Below are positions 19,675-27,260 of a stretch of 45,617 bases of DNA, one piece after another. The notes below the pieces were generated by a model. It worked only from the letters and a program-made list of their open reading frames with translations. It did not search any database and was not told where the DNA came from. The translations under genes and the position numbers were made by a program. The stretch's first letter is position 1; each line of letters opens with the position of its first letter. The DNA is from Corallococcus sicarius. Lineage in GTDB: Bacteria > Myxococcota > Myxococcia > Myxococcales > Myxococcaceae. The stretch covers positions 1 through 45,617 of the forward strand of contig NZ_RAWG01000041.1 of assembly GCF_003611735.1 (NCBI RefSeq), written 5' to 3'.

Positions 19675-20748
19675 ATGATGAAGCGCACGGCGAAGCAAGG
19701 GGAGGCGCAGGGCGTGGACGCGCGACTGGACCGGGTGGCGGACGCCTTCGAGGCCACCGACTTCGAGGCGGCGCTCGCCGGGGCCGAGGCGCTCCTCCAG
19801 GACGTCCCGGGCTCCCCGGAGGCCCTGCACTACCGCGCCGCGGCGCTGGTGGAGGTGGGTCGGCTGGAGGACGCGGGCCGGGCCTACGGGGCCGCCCTCA
19901 AGGTCGCGCCCGAGGACCTGGAGATCCTCTTCGGCGCGTCCGAATTCCTGGTGTGCCGCACCGGCGAGGACCGCGAGGCGGTGGAGGAAGGCCTGGAGTG
20001 GTGTGCCCGGGGCCGGAAGCTGGCGCAGAAGGCCGACGACGTGGAGCTCGCCTACGAGTTCCTCCTCCTGGAGGGCCTGGGCCTCAACCAGTTGGGCGAG
20101 TGCGAGGACGCGCTCAAGAGCCTGGACGCGGCGCTGGAGCACATGCCGCGCTCGCCGGACGCGCAGCTGGAGCGGGGCATCGCGCTGTTCGAGCTGTGCC
20201 GCTTCCCGCTCGCCCAGGAGGCCTTCGAGCGGGTGCTGAAGGACGCGCCGGACGAGGCGTGGGCGCACCACTACCTGGGGCTCATCGCGGAGCGGCGGGG
20301 GGATGCGCGCGAGGCGAAGCGGCGCTTCGGGCGGGCGCAGGCGCTGGCGCCCGAGGAGCTTCCGCCGCCGGTGGCGCTGGAGGAGGAGGCCTTTGATCGC
20401 GCGGTGGAGGACGCGATGCGCGCCCTGCCCTCCCAGGTGAAGCAGTACATGGACAACGTCACGCTGGCGGTGGAGGACCTGCCGTCGGACGAGGACCTGC
20501 TGGGGCAGCAGCCGCCCCTGTCGCCGTGCATCCTGGGCGTGTTCCGGGGCACGCCGGTGGGCGAGCGCAGCGTGACGAACGCGGCGGACCACTTCCCGGC
20601 GTCCATCGTCCTGTACCAGCGCAACCTGGAGCGCTTCGCGCGCACCCGCGAGGAGCTCATCGAACAGATTGGCATCACGGTGATGCACGAGGTGGGGCAC
20701 CTGATGGGTCTGGATGAAGACGACCTGTGGGAGCGGGGACTGGACTAG
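19675..20748 (+). CDS. TPR protein with C-terminal zincin-type metallopeptidase domain
   Basis: 357 aa. The N-terminal 230 residues are TPR-like helical repeats (ALAGAEALLQDVPGSPEALH, PDAQLERGIALFELCRF, AWAHHYLGLIAERRGDAREA). The C-terminal 115 residues resemble the small zincin family of COG3824 (PF06262): SPCILGVFRGTPVGERS, then the Zn-binding HEVGHLMGLDEDD with H338, E339 and H342. The Zn ligands and catalytic Glu are intact, so peptidase activity is plausible; substrates are unknown. The TPR part probably supplies partner binding. No signal peptide, so cytoplasmic. ATG at 19675 is used; ATG 19678 is equally possible. Fusion of these two parts is the notable point. Confidence 0.8.
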   Translation: MMKRTAKQGEAQGVDARLDRVADAFEATDFEAALAGAEALLQDVPGSPEALHYRAAALVEVGRLEDAGRAYGAALKVAPEDLEILFGASEFLVCRTGEDREAVEEGLEWCARGRKLAQKADDVELAYEFLLLEGLGLNQLGECEDALKSLDAALEHMPRSPDAQLERGIALFELCRFPLAQEAFERVLKDAPDEAWAHHYLGLIAERRGDAREAKRRFGRAQALAPEELPPPVALEEEAFDRAVEDAMRALPSQVKQYMDNVTLAVEDLPSDEDLLGQQPPLSPCILGVFRGTPVGERSVTNAADHFPASIVLYQRNLERFARTREELIEQIGITVMHEVGHLMGLDEDDLWERGLD

Positions 20749-20768
20749 CACCGCACTCCCCTGCCCTG

Positions 20769-21095
20769 ATGCCCGCCATGCAAGCATGGATGAAGCTGGG
20801 GCTGAGCGTGGTGGCGGTGCTGGGGCTCGGGGCGTGTTCCGGGACGGATGACATCGACACCCCGGTGTCGTGTCCGCAGGTGGTGGTGTTCGCGCGCTCG
20901 GCGACGGGGACGTGCCAGAGCTACCCGACGCCGTGTGACGTGCCGGAAGGGTACATCGGGTGTTGCGGTGGGCTCTTCGGGGGCTGCGTGTCGAGCGTGT
21001 CCGGGACGACGTGCGTGGATGATCCGGCCGACACGTGCACCCCGGGCACGGGTGCGGACTGCCCGGGCATCTGCCAGCAGACCAGCGGGGGCTGA
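20769..21095 (+). CDS. Small Cys-rich lipoprotein
   Basis: About 108 aa (ATG 20769; ATG 20778 and 20790 are in frame). The signal peptide (MKLGLSVVAVLGLGAC) has lipobox LGAC. The mature part has roughly eleven Cys in 80 residues (SCPQVVVF, CQSYPTPCDVP, GCCGGLFGGC, CPGICQQ), suggesting a disulfide-rich surface module. I do not recognise a named family. It follows the TPR-metallopeptidase gene by 20 bp on the same strand. Confidence 0.75.
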   Translation: MPAMQAWMKLGLSVVAVLGLGACSGTDDIDTPVSCPQVVVFARSATGTCQSYPTPCDVPEGYIGCCGGLFGGCVSSVSGTTCVDDPADTCTPGTGADCPGICQQTSGG

Positions 21096-21269
21096 GCCCT
21101 GGTGAACAGGACGGAAGGTTCGGTGCACGGCGGAAGGCAGGCATCTGGCTTCCTGGTGTCTGTCCTTTCCGTTCGTCATTGGGCCCTGACAGACACGGCA
21201 GCACTGGAATCACTGGCATCCAGGGCTATCTTCCCGCGAATCGCAGTCGAGCCACCGGGGAGGCCCGTG

Positions 21270-22238
21270 ATGTTGAATGTGAGGAAGGTCGCCACGCAGC
21301 TGAAGAGCGCGGTGCTGGCGGATCCGGAGCGCTTCTATACGAAGCAGACCGGGGCCTGGGTGGCCGGGATGCCGTCGCCGCAGGACATCCGCGTCACCAC
21401 GGGCCGGGAGCCCTACTGGATCAACCTGGGCTACTGGCGCGACGTGGAGCGGGTGGACGACACCAACGTCGAGCGCGTGGGGGAGCTGTTCCGGGAGGCC
21501 CAGGCCCAGATGGCGCACCTGCTGGCGAAGACGGCGCGCCTGGGGCCGGGGGACTCGGTGTTGGACTGCGGCTTCGGGTACGCGGATCAGGACCTGCTGT
21601 GGGCGGAGACGTACAAGCCCGCGCGCATCGTCGGGGTGAACATCACGCCGAACCAGGTGCGGGTGGGCCGGGAGCGGGTGCGTCTGACGGGCCTGGAAGG
21701 GGTGGTCCGACTGGAGCAGGGCTCCGCGACGGCGCTGCCCTGTTCCGATGGGGAGTTCGACGTCGTGTTCGCCCTGGAGTCCGCGATGCACTTCCGGACG
21801 CGGCGGGACTTCCTGCGCGAGGCGTTCCGGGTGCTGAAGCCAGGGGGGCGCCTGGTGATGGCGGACATGTGCCAGAAGACGGACCGCGAGTCGGGCGCGG
21901 GGCTGAGGGACCGACTGCGGTACCGGTACTGGCGGGGGATGATTGCCTTTCCGGAGGTGAATGTCTGGACGACCGGGCGCTACCTGTCGGAGCTGCGGGA
22001 GGCGGGGTTCCAGAACGCGCGGCTGGAGTCCATCGCGGAGGACGTGTACCCGGCGGTGAACACGGCGCTGGTGGCGCTGCGAGGGATGACGGCGCTGGAG
22101 AAGGAGCCCGGGTCCACGTCCCTGCACCAGGTGCGCGCGGACGTGCACCGCGCGATGCGGATGCGCGTGGACCAGACCCAGTGGCACTCGCTGTTCAACT
22201 GCGACGAGTACGCCGTGGTGTCCGCGGAGAAGCGGTGA
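21270..22238 (+). CDS. Class I SAM-dependent methyltransferase
   Basis: 322 aa from ATG 21270 with GAGG six bases upstream. The open frame extends 56 codons further 5' but shows no domain there. Motif I is VLDCGFGYADQ (97-107). Other SAM-fold marks are IVGVNITPNQV, the acidic DVVFALESAMHF and EAFRVLKPGGRLVMADMC. The layout resembles the Erg6/tocopherol/small-molecule C- or N-methyltransferase group (INLGYW early, then ITPNQ). The substrate cannot be told from sequence. It ends 58 bp before selC on the same strand, the last gene before the accessory region. Confidence 0.85.
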   Translation: MLNVRKVATQLKSAVLADPERFYTKQTGAWVAGMPSPQDIRVTTGREPYWINLGYWRDVERVDDTNVERVGELFREAQAQMAHLLAKTARLGPGDSVLDCGFGYADQDLLWAETYKPARIVGVNITPNQVRVGRERVRLTGLEGVVRLEQGSATALPCSDGEFDVVFALESAMHFRTRRDFLREAFRVLKPGGRLVMADMCQKTDRESGAGLRDRLRYRYWRGMIAFPEVNVWTTGRYLSELREAGFQNARLESIAEDVYPAVNTALVALRGMTALEKEPGSTSLHQVRADVHRAMRMRVDQTQWHSLFNCDEYAVVSAEKR

Positions 22239-22259
22239 GCGTGGACTGTCGCTCCTGGG

Positions 22260-22289
22260 TTGACGGGGCCCGGGTCGGCCGGCAGTAAT
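22260..22289 (+). promoter_or_regulatory. Probable selC promoter
   Basis: TTGACG (22260-22265), 18-bp spacer, AGTAAT (22284-22289), seven bases before the mature tRNA 5' end. Spacing and position fit a sigma-70 promoter for the tRNA; the -10 matches consensus 4/6. Confidence 0.5.
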
Positions 22290-22296
22290 CGGCTGC

Positions 22297-22395
22297 GGTA
22301 GGGCCTCCGGACCTGGTGGCCGGCCCGGTCTTCAAAACCGGTGAGGGGCTGCGAGAGCAGTCCCTGGCGAGTTCGATTCCCGTGCCCTACCGCCA
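22297..22395 (+). tRNA. selC: tRNA-Sec (UCA), selenocysteine
   Basis: 99 nt including encoded CCA. It has an 8-bp acceptor stem (GGTAGGGC/GCCCTACC), discriminator G and CCA. The anticodon arm is CCGGT-CTTCAAA-ACCGG with anticodon TCA (22332-22334). The variable arm is long, GGGGCTGC-GAGA-GCAGTCCC. The T loop is TTCGATT; its stem has one apparent A.C mismatch. The acceptor length, G73, UCA anticodon and variable arm together are diagnostic of selC. Its presence implies that the cell inserts selenocysteine at UGA (SelA/SelB/SelD elsewhere). Confidence 0.95.
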
Positions 22396-22432
22396 CTTGT
22401 TCGGCTGCAACCGCCCTGGCTGCCACGGATAA

Positions 22433-22460
22433 GGTACGAATCTTGGTACGGAGTTGGTAC
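22433..22460 (+). repeat. Three GGTAC iterons just downstream of selC
   Basis: GGTAC occurs at 22433, 22445 and 22456 with similar flanks (GGTACGAATCTT, GGTACGGAGTT, GGTACCGATTT), spaced 12 and 11 bp, about one helical turn. This is the spacing of protein-binding iterons, such as integrase arm-type or regulator sites, 37 bp past the tRNA 3' end. Confidence 0.5.
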
Positions 22461-22500
22461 CGATTTGCCGGTGCTTGGCCGCCCTCTGTACCAGGGAGGC

Positions 22501-22842
22501 ATGACCAAGAAAGTCCGCCTGTCCTACGAGTTTTCCGCAATCCAGCACGCTCAGTTTCTGGCCATGCTCCTCCGCGACGGCGGAATGCCCAACAACGAGT
22601 ACGCCCAGGCGGCACCAGGAGCCGTGGTGTGAATCCTCACTCTGGCGGGGGAACGGCTGCGGCTCGTGTACCGGGCCTTAGAAGGCGATGTGAATCCGGC
22701 CGCACTCCATGCGCTCCACAACGCAGCGGAAGATGAACTTGATGACGGTGAGGGACTGGTCCTTCAGGAATGGCCGGAGAAGACCAGTCCCGCCCACGAG
22801 GCGGCGCGCACGCCTCCCCTCTCCAGCCCCGCTACGGAGTAA
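22501..22842 (+). pseudogene. Small ORF with one in-frame TGA next to selC
   Basis: ATG 22501 opens a 43-codon frame (MTKKVRLSYEFSAIQHAQFL...) that meets TGA at 22630-22632. The same frame continues for 69 more codons (ILTLAGERLRLVYRALEGDV..., ...GLVLQEWPEKTSPAHEA) to TAA at 22842. Both halves look like protein: amphipathic helices, balanced composition and GC-rich third positions. AGGGAGG lies one base before the ATG, an unusually short spacing. The simplest reading is a 113-residue gene broken by a nonsense mutation on an eroded island edge. Because the flanking gene is the selenocysteine tRNA, UGA recoding must be considered, but I see no clear SECIS hairpin just after the TGA. I do not recognise the family. 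Confidence 0.45.
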
Positions 22843-22868
22843 AGCTGTATTCGAAACGGTCAGACACC

Positions 22869-25800
22869 TTACGCGGCGAGCGGCCACTCCGCGTACAGCG
22901 CCTCGGCCTGCGCCATGAACTTCTCCATGAATGGCTCGAAGTCCTCGGGCTTTACACCCTTGCGCCGGAGGACGCGCTTCACGGCTGCCCGGATTGCCGC
23001 CCGCACGTCGTCCCGGTGGGGCTCGGTCCAATCGACCTTTAGGTTCCTCTTGATGGTCTGAACCACCTCGTGGACGAGATCGCTCAGAAAAGGCTGTTGG
23101 TAGAGGCTTTCAGCGTTCTCGGATAAAGCATCGTAGAAGGCCAACTCGTCCTCAGCGAGACCGAGCAGCTTCGCGCGGGCTTCGCTAGCGCCTAGCTCCT
23201 TCCGCAGTTTGATCATCTCTTGCACAACCGTTGCGGCGTCGATGATTCGGCTGTGGTAGCGCTGGAGTGTCTTCTCCAGGAGTTCGCGGAAGGACTTCGC
23301 CTTCGCAAGGTTCTGCTTCTGCCGCCGGTGGATCTCGTCGAGAAGGAGCTGTTCGAGCAGCTTCAGCCGGAGGTTCTCGTGCTTCCGGTCCTTGAAGGTT
23401 TGGAGGAACTTGTCATCGAGAATCGAGATGTCGGCCTTCTCGATGCCCACGGACTTGAAGATATCGACCACACCCTCGGACTCGACCGAGTCGTCGACGA
23501 GGTCTCTAACGGCGACCTCCAAGTCCCTCTTCGGCTTGCGTCCCGGTGTCGCCTTCGAGAGCTGCTTCCGGACTCGCTGGTAGAAGATGACCTCGTCCGC
23601 GTGCACACGACAATCGTCGAGGTGCTTCACGAGGAGGAACGCCGACGTGAGCCGCAGCTCGGTCTGGAGGTAGTCGTCCTTGCGCTCCTCATCCTCGGCA
23701 AGGAAGCCGTAGGCAAAAGCGTAGAGGTCTTCCACGTCGATACGGGAGAGGCCACGCCACTTCGGCGCCTGGGCCGCCTGAGCCTCAGGCAGGAGCTTCC
23801 GGATATCGCCCAAACACTGGAGGAACAGTGGGCGGGCCTTCTCCTCAATGTCGGGAGCGGGCTCCCCTTGGCCGCCGCCTTTCGAGTAGCGGTTCGTCGC
23901 CTCGCGCAGCTCGTCCCCGATCCCGATGTAGTCGACGATGAGGCCGTGCGGCTTGTCCCGGAAGACCCGGTTCACACGCGAGATGGCCTGGATCATGTTG
24001 TGCCCGCGCATCGGCTTGTCGATGTAGAGCGTGTGAAGGCACGGAATGTCCGTCCCGGTGAGCCACATGTCGCAGACGATGACCATCTTCAGCGGATCGT
24101 CGGGGTCAATCATCCGCTTCTTAATGGCGTCGCGCTGCGTCTTAGTCGTGAGGTGCCCCGCCTCGCTCCACTCCTTCGGGTCCTTCCCAAGGTCGCCAGT
24201 CATCACGACCTTGATTTCAGGGCTGTTGGGCAGCGCTCGGAGCGCGTCGTAGAGACGCACGCAGTTGGCTCGGGTCATCGCGACGATCATCGCTTTGCCC
24301 TTGAGCGTGGCTGTTCGATCTAGGAAGTGGGCGAGCAGGTCGGCCGCCAGCTTCTTCACGCGCTCCTCTGCACCGGCAGCGGCAGCAAGCGCGGCCCACC
24401 GACTCTTCCGCCGCTCCAACTCGGCTTGGTCGAACTCCTCGGCGTTCTCGGTAATCTCCTTCAGCGCACTGTCGACATCGTTGTGCCCGAGGTGCAGCTT
24501 CACCATCCGGGGCGAGTAGTAGATGGGGACAGTTGCCTTGTCCTCCTGCGACTGCTTGATGTCGTAGGTGTGGATGAGCGTCCCGAAGACGTCTTCGGTG
24601 TCGGCGCCGCTGAAGCTCACCGGCGTCCCCGTGAAACCGAGCCTGTGCGCGTTGGGAAGCGCCTCGCTCAAGTAGCGGGCGTAGCCCTGGAGGAAACCGT
24701 ACTGGGAACGATGCGCCTCGTCGGCAATCACGATGATATTCGGACGGGGCGACAAGACCTCGTGCGAGGTTTCACCATCACGCAGTCGGAACTTCTCGAT
24801 CGTCGTGAAGATGACCTCACCGCCCTCGGTCCGGAGCAGCGAACGTAACTCGGATACGCTTTCTGCGTGTTGCACCGCTCCCACGAGAGAACGTACTGCC
24901 ACGAACTGATCGTGGAGCTGATCGTCGAGGTCGTTTCGGTCGACTTGGATCACGAACGACGGGTTTTCCAGCTCTCGCATCCGCCGGAGAATGCCCACGA
25001 GGAAGGCCATCGAAAGCGATTTGCCCGAGCCTGTCGTGTGCCAGATGACGCCGATGCGCTTGTCCTTGCCAGCAAGGACGGCTTGCTTCGTCTTCTCAGC
25101 GGCGAAGCGCACGGCGAAGAACTGGTGGTACTTGGCAGCCTTCTTTGTCAATTTCTCGTTCGCCTCTTCGAAGGCGATGAAGTCACGCACATACGAAAGC
25201 AAGCGATCCTTCGGGAAGAGCCCCTCGATGAGCACCTTCATGGAGCCTGTGGTGCCTGGCTCGACCTTCCGCCCATCGATGGATTTCCACGGCGCGTACC
25301 ACTCTTCGTTCGACGTCCACACGCCGTGCAGTGTGTGGACACCATCGCTCACGATGGTGAACGCGTTGAACTCAAAGAGTTGAGGAATGTCGTGGATGTA
25401 GTGCTGGATTTGGTTCAGGGCGTCGTCGACAGTGGGCACGTCCGAGTAGGGGTTCTTTAACTCGAAAAGCACGAGCGGCAGGCCGTTGACGTACACGAGC
25501 ACGTCGGGCCGTCGGTCGTTCTTCCCTCGGATGCCAAGCTGATTCACTACGAGGAACTCGTTCGCCTCGGGGGTCTCCCAGTCAATTGCGTGGATGTGCC
25601 GGTGCTCAACACGCCCATCGGCATGCTCGACGCGGACCTCGAATCCGCGAGTGAGGAGTTGGTGGAAGGCGAGGTTCCTGCGGAGCGGATCGACTCCCTC
25701 GGGGCGACTCAACTTTGCAACGGCCTCGGCAAGCGGCCCCGCTGGAAGGTCTGAGTAGCGCTGAGCTAGGGAGTCTCGCAGGCGCGAACGGAGCACGACC

Positions 25801-25916
25801 TCGTCGTCGTCCTCGCGCTCGACCTCTGAGCCATGGCACCAAGTGTAGCCGTGCGTATCCAGGCGCTCGATCGTCGTCAACTCGAAATCGGATTCCGTTC
25901 CGCGATGGCTTCCCAT
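22869..25916 (-). CDS. hsdR: Type I restriction enzyme R (motor/nuclease) subunit
   Basis: 1015 aa. Cleaves and translocates unmethylated DNA in complex with HsdM and HsdS. The N-terminal nuclease has D138 and the E152-x-K154 pair in VLFELKNP. The SF2 motor has Walker A TTGSGKS with K299, DEAH at 399-402 (VIADEAHRSQYG), motif III-like GFTGTP and later helicase blocks (ISRVNRVFRDK). The C-terminal helical region ends with the conserved DWTEPHRDDVRAAIRAAVKR. All catalytic residues are present, so the enzyme looks active. The ATG at 25916 directly abuts the hsdS stop (TAG-ATG), so translation is coupled. Confidence 0.95.
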   Translation of the reverse strand: MGSHRGTESDFELTTIERLDTHGYTWCHGSEVEREDDDEVVLRSRLRDSLAQRYSDLPAGPLAEAVAKLSRPEGVDPLRRNLAFHQLLTRGFEVRVEHADGRVEHRHIHAIDWETPEANEFLVVNQLGIRGKNDRRPDVLVYVNGLPLVLFELKNPYSDVPTVDDALNQIQHYIHDIPQLFEFNAFTIVSDGVHTLHGVWTSNEEWYAPWKSIDGRKVEPGTTGSMKVLIEGLFPKDRLLSYVRDFIAFEEANEKLTKKAAKYHQFFAVRFAAEKTKQAVLAGKDKRIGVIWHTTGSGKSLSMAFLVGILRRMRELENPSFVIQVDRNDLDDQLHDQFVAVRSLVGAVQHAESVSELRSLLRTEGGEVIFTTIEKFRLRDGETSHEVLSPRPNIIVIADEAHRSQYGFLQGYARYLSEALPNAHRLGFTGTPVSFSGADTEDVFGTLIHTYDIKQSQEDKATVPIYYSPRMVKLHLGHNDVDSALKEITENAEEFDQAELERRKSRWAALAAAAGAEERVKKLAADLLAHFLDRTATLKGKAMIVAMTRANCVRLYDALRALPNSPEIKVVMTGDLGKDPKEWSEAGHLTTKTQRDAIKKRMIDPDDPLKMVIVCDMWLTGTDIPCLHTLYIDKPMRGHNMIQAISRVNRVFRDKPHGLIVDYIGIGDELREATNRYSKGGGQGEPAPDIEEKARPLFLQCLGDIRKLLPEAQAAQAPKWRGLSRIDVEDLYAFAYGFLAEDEERKDDYLQTELRLTSAFLLVKHLDDCRVHADEVIFYQRVRKQLSKATPGRKPKRDLEVAVRDLVDDSVESEGVVDIFKSVGIEKADISILDDKFLQTFKDRKHENLRLKLLEQLLLDEIHRRQKQNLAKAKSFRELLEKTLQRYHSRIIDAATVVQEMIKLRKELGASEARAKLLGLAEDELAFYDALSENAESLYQQPFLSDLVHEVVQTIKRNLKVDWTEPHRDDVRAAIRAAVKRVLRRKGVKPEDFEPFMEKFMAQAEALYAEWPLAA

Positions 25917-27260
25917 CTATGCTACCTCCGCGACTGCCTTCTCAGCCTGCTTGATCGTGACCTCACCCACGAGGAGGGCGGGGAGAAGCGTGTCACGAAG
26001 CTTCTCAAGAGTTGCGTTCTCCCTCACGTTTGCGGCGAGATGCCCGTGCAACGGGGTCGCCAGGACCTCAAAAGCCTGAAGGACCTTCGACGATGGCACC
26101 ACCACGGGAATCGGCCGGAAGTTCGCCTTGCTGATTTCGGCGAATGTGGTGCCCCCTGCGCGCGACAGGATCTCGTCCATGTTCTGTTCGGTCCATTTGA
26201 GCACCCAGTGGTTTGGGAGCCGACCGCAGCAATCCATCGCGATAAACCCTTGATTGACAGCCACGGGGACCTCCGTGATTGCGAGATAGCCGATCGGTGC
26301 ACGCGACGAGAGCAACACCGTGCCACGTGGGAGGAGACCCGAGCCGATCTGCGCCAGCCCCTCCTGCGTGATGTACCGCTCGGAGCCCAGCACGACCGGA
26401 TCTGAAAGGCGCGACAGGTCCCGCGGCGTCACCCAGCAAATGTCACCGTTCCAGTACCGCGGCTCTTCTGTTCTCGGCGTCGAGCCTCCGACTACTCGGA
26501 CTTCATCCCCAATAGTCGAGGTGCTCCACCCCTTCGGGAGCGGCCCCAGATCCGACTCCTCAAAGTGCTCGGGGAAGAGCGACAGCGCCCACTCAGGCAC
26601 CCCCACCGGCTTGCGCCCGTCGCGCTTCGCCTGCACAGGGTTGAAGTCCACGAACCACGATTTAAAGAGAGCTGAGGCCAGCTCCTCGATCGTGCGGTTC
26701 ATCCGGTGGTTCAGTTCGCGCTTGTCGTCGAGAGCGCCGAGTAGTGCTCCGATGGCTTGCTGGATGCGCTTGGGCGGCAGCGAAAAGCGGAACGCTTCGA
26801 TGCGCGAGGGCGCGGTGTGGACGATCTTGGTCCCTGTGGAAGATGCGACCAACTCCTGATTCAGTTCGCGCCAGAGGAAAAGATAGTACAGGAACCGGTC
26901 ATCGACCGTTTTAGTGTCCTTTATGACTACCTTTCCCATTCGCTGGTTGTGCAAGTACCGCCGCCCGTCGTTCGGGATGCGTGCAGGTACGCCCAGAATC
27001 TCGCCACCTGGCGTCTGGCACGTCATGACGGCGAGGATGTCTCCCGGTTTAAGTTCAAACTCTCGCGGGTACTCGCCTCGGTACTCCTTTATCTCGGTGG
27101 AGTCGAACCGAAAACCACCGGTGTACCGAAAGTTGCCGATCGCCACGACAATGGGGCGACCCGAAAGCTCTGCGGAAAAGAGCTCACTCTTGAACGGCCA
27201 ACCATGCTTGATCTCGACTAGGTCGCCGAGGCGGACCTCCGTCCAAGCATCAAGTGCCAT
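25917..27260 (-). CDS. hsdS: Type I restriction-modification specificity subunit
   Basis: 447 aa. Recognises the bipartite DNA target for the HsdM/HsdR complex. Two target-recognition domains are visible. The first runs from WTEVRLGDLVEIKHGWPF to about residue 160. The second runs from about 240 (WSTSTIGDEVRVVGGSTPRT, ICWVTPRDLS) to 400. Each is followed by a conserved helical spacer (IGALLGALDDKRELNHRMN; FEVLATPLHGHLAANVREN). The start overlaps the hsdM end by 11 bp and the stop abuts the hsdR ATG. The target sequence cannot be read from the protein. Confidence 0.94.
   Translation of the reverse strand: MALDAWTEVRLGDLVEIKHGWPFKSELFSAELSGRPIVVAIGNFRYTGGFRFDSTEIKEYRGEYPREFELKPGDILAVMTCQTPGGEILGVPARIPNDGRRYLHNQRMGKVVIKDTKTVDDRFLYYLFLWRELNQELVASSTGTKIVHTAPSRIEAFRFSLPPKRIQQAIGALLGALDDKRELNHRMNRTIEELASALFKSWFVDFNPVQAKRDGRKPVGVPEWALSLFPEHFEESDLGPLPKGWSTSTIGDEVRVVGGSTPRTEEPRYWNGDICWVTPRDLSRLSDPVVLGSERYITQEGLAQIGSGLLPRGTVLLSSRAPIGYLAITEVPVAVNQGFIAMDCCGRLPNHWVLKWTEQNMDEILSRAGGTTFAEISKANFRPIPVVVPSSKVLQAFEVLATPLHGHLAANVRENATLEKLRDTLLPALLVGEVTIKQAEKAVAEVA

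Noticed and set aside
22375..22395. Duplicate of the selC 3' end (att site) elsewhere in the window
   Set aside because: I scanned the likely right edges of the accessory region (29.1-29.5, 31.1, 34.4 and 35.4 kb) and saw no second copy.
22630..22690. SECIS element after the in-frame TGA
   Set aside because: I could not draw a stable stem-loop at the expected distance with a bulged U and GGU-type loop. It remains a matter for folding software, so no feature is called.
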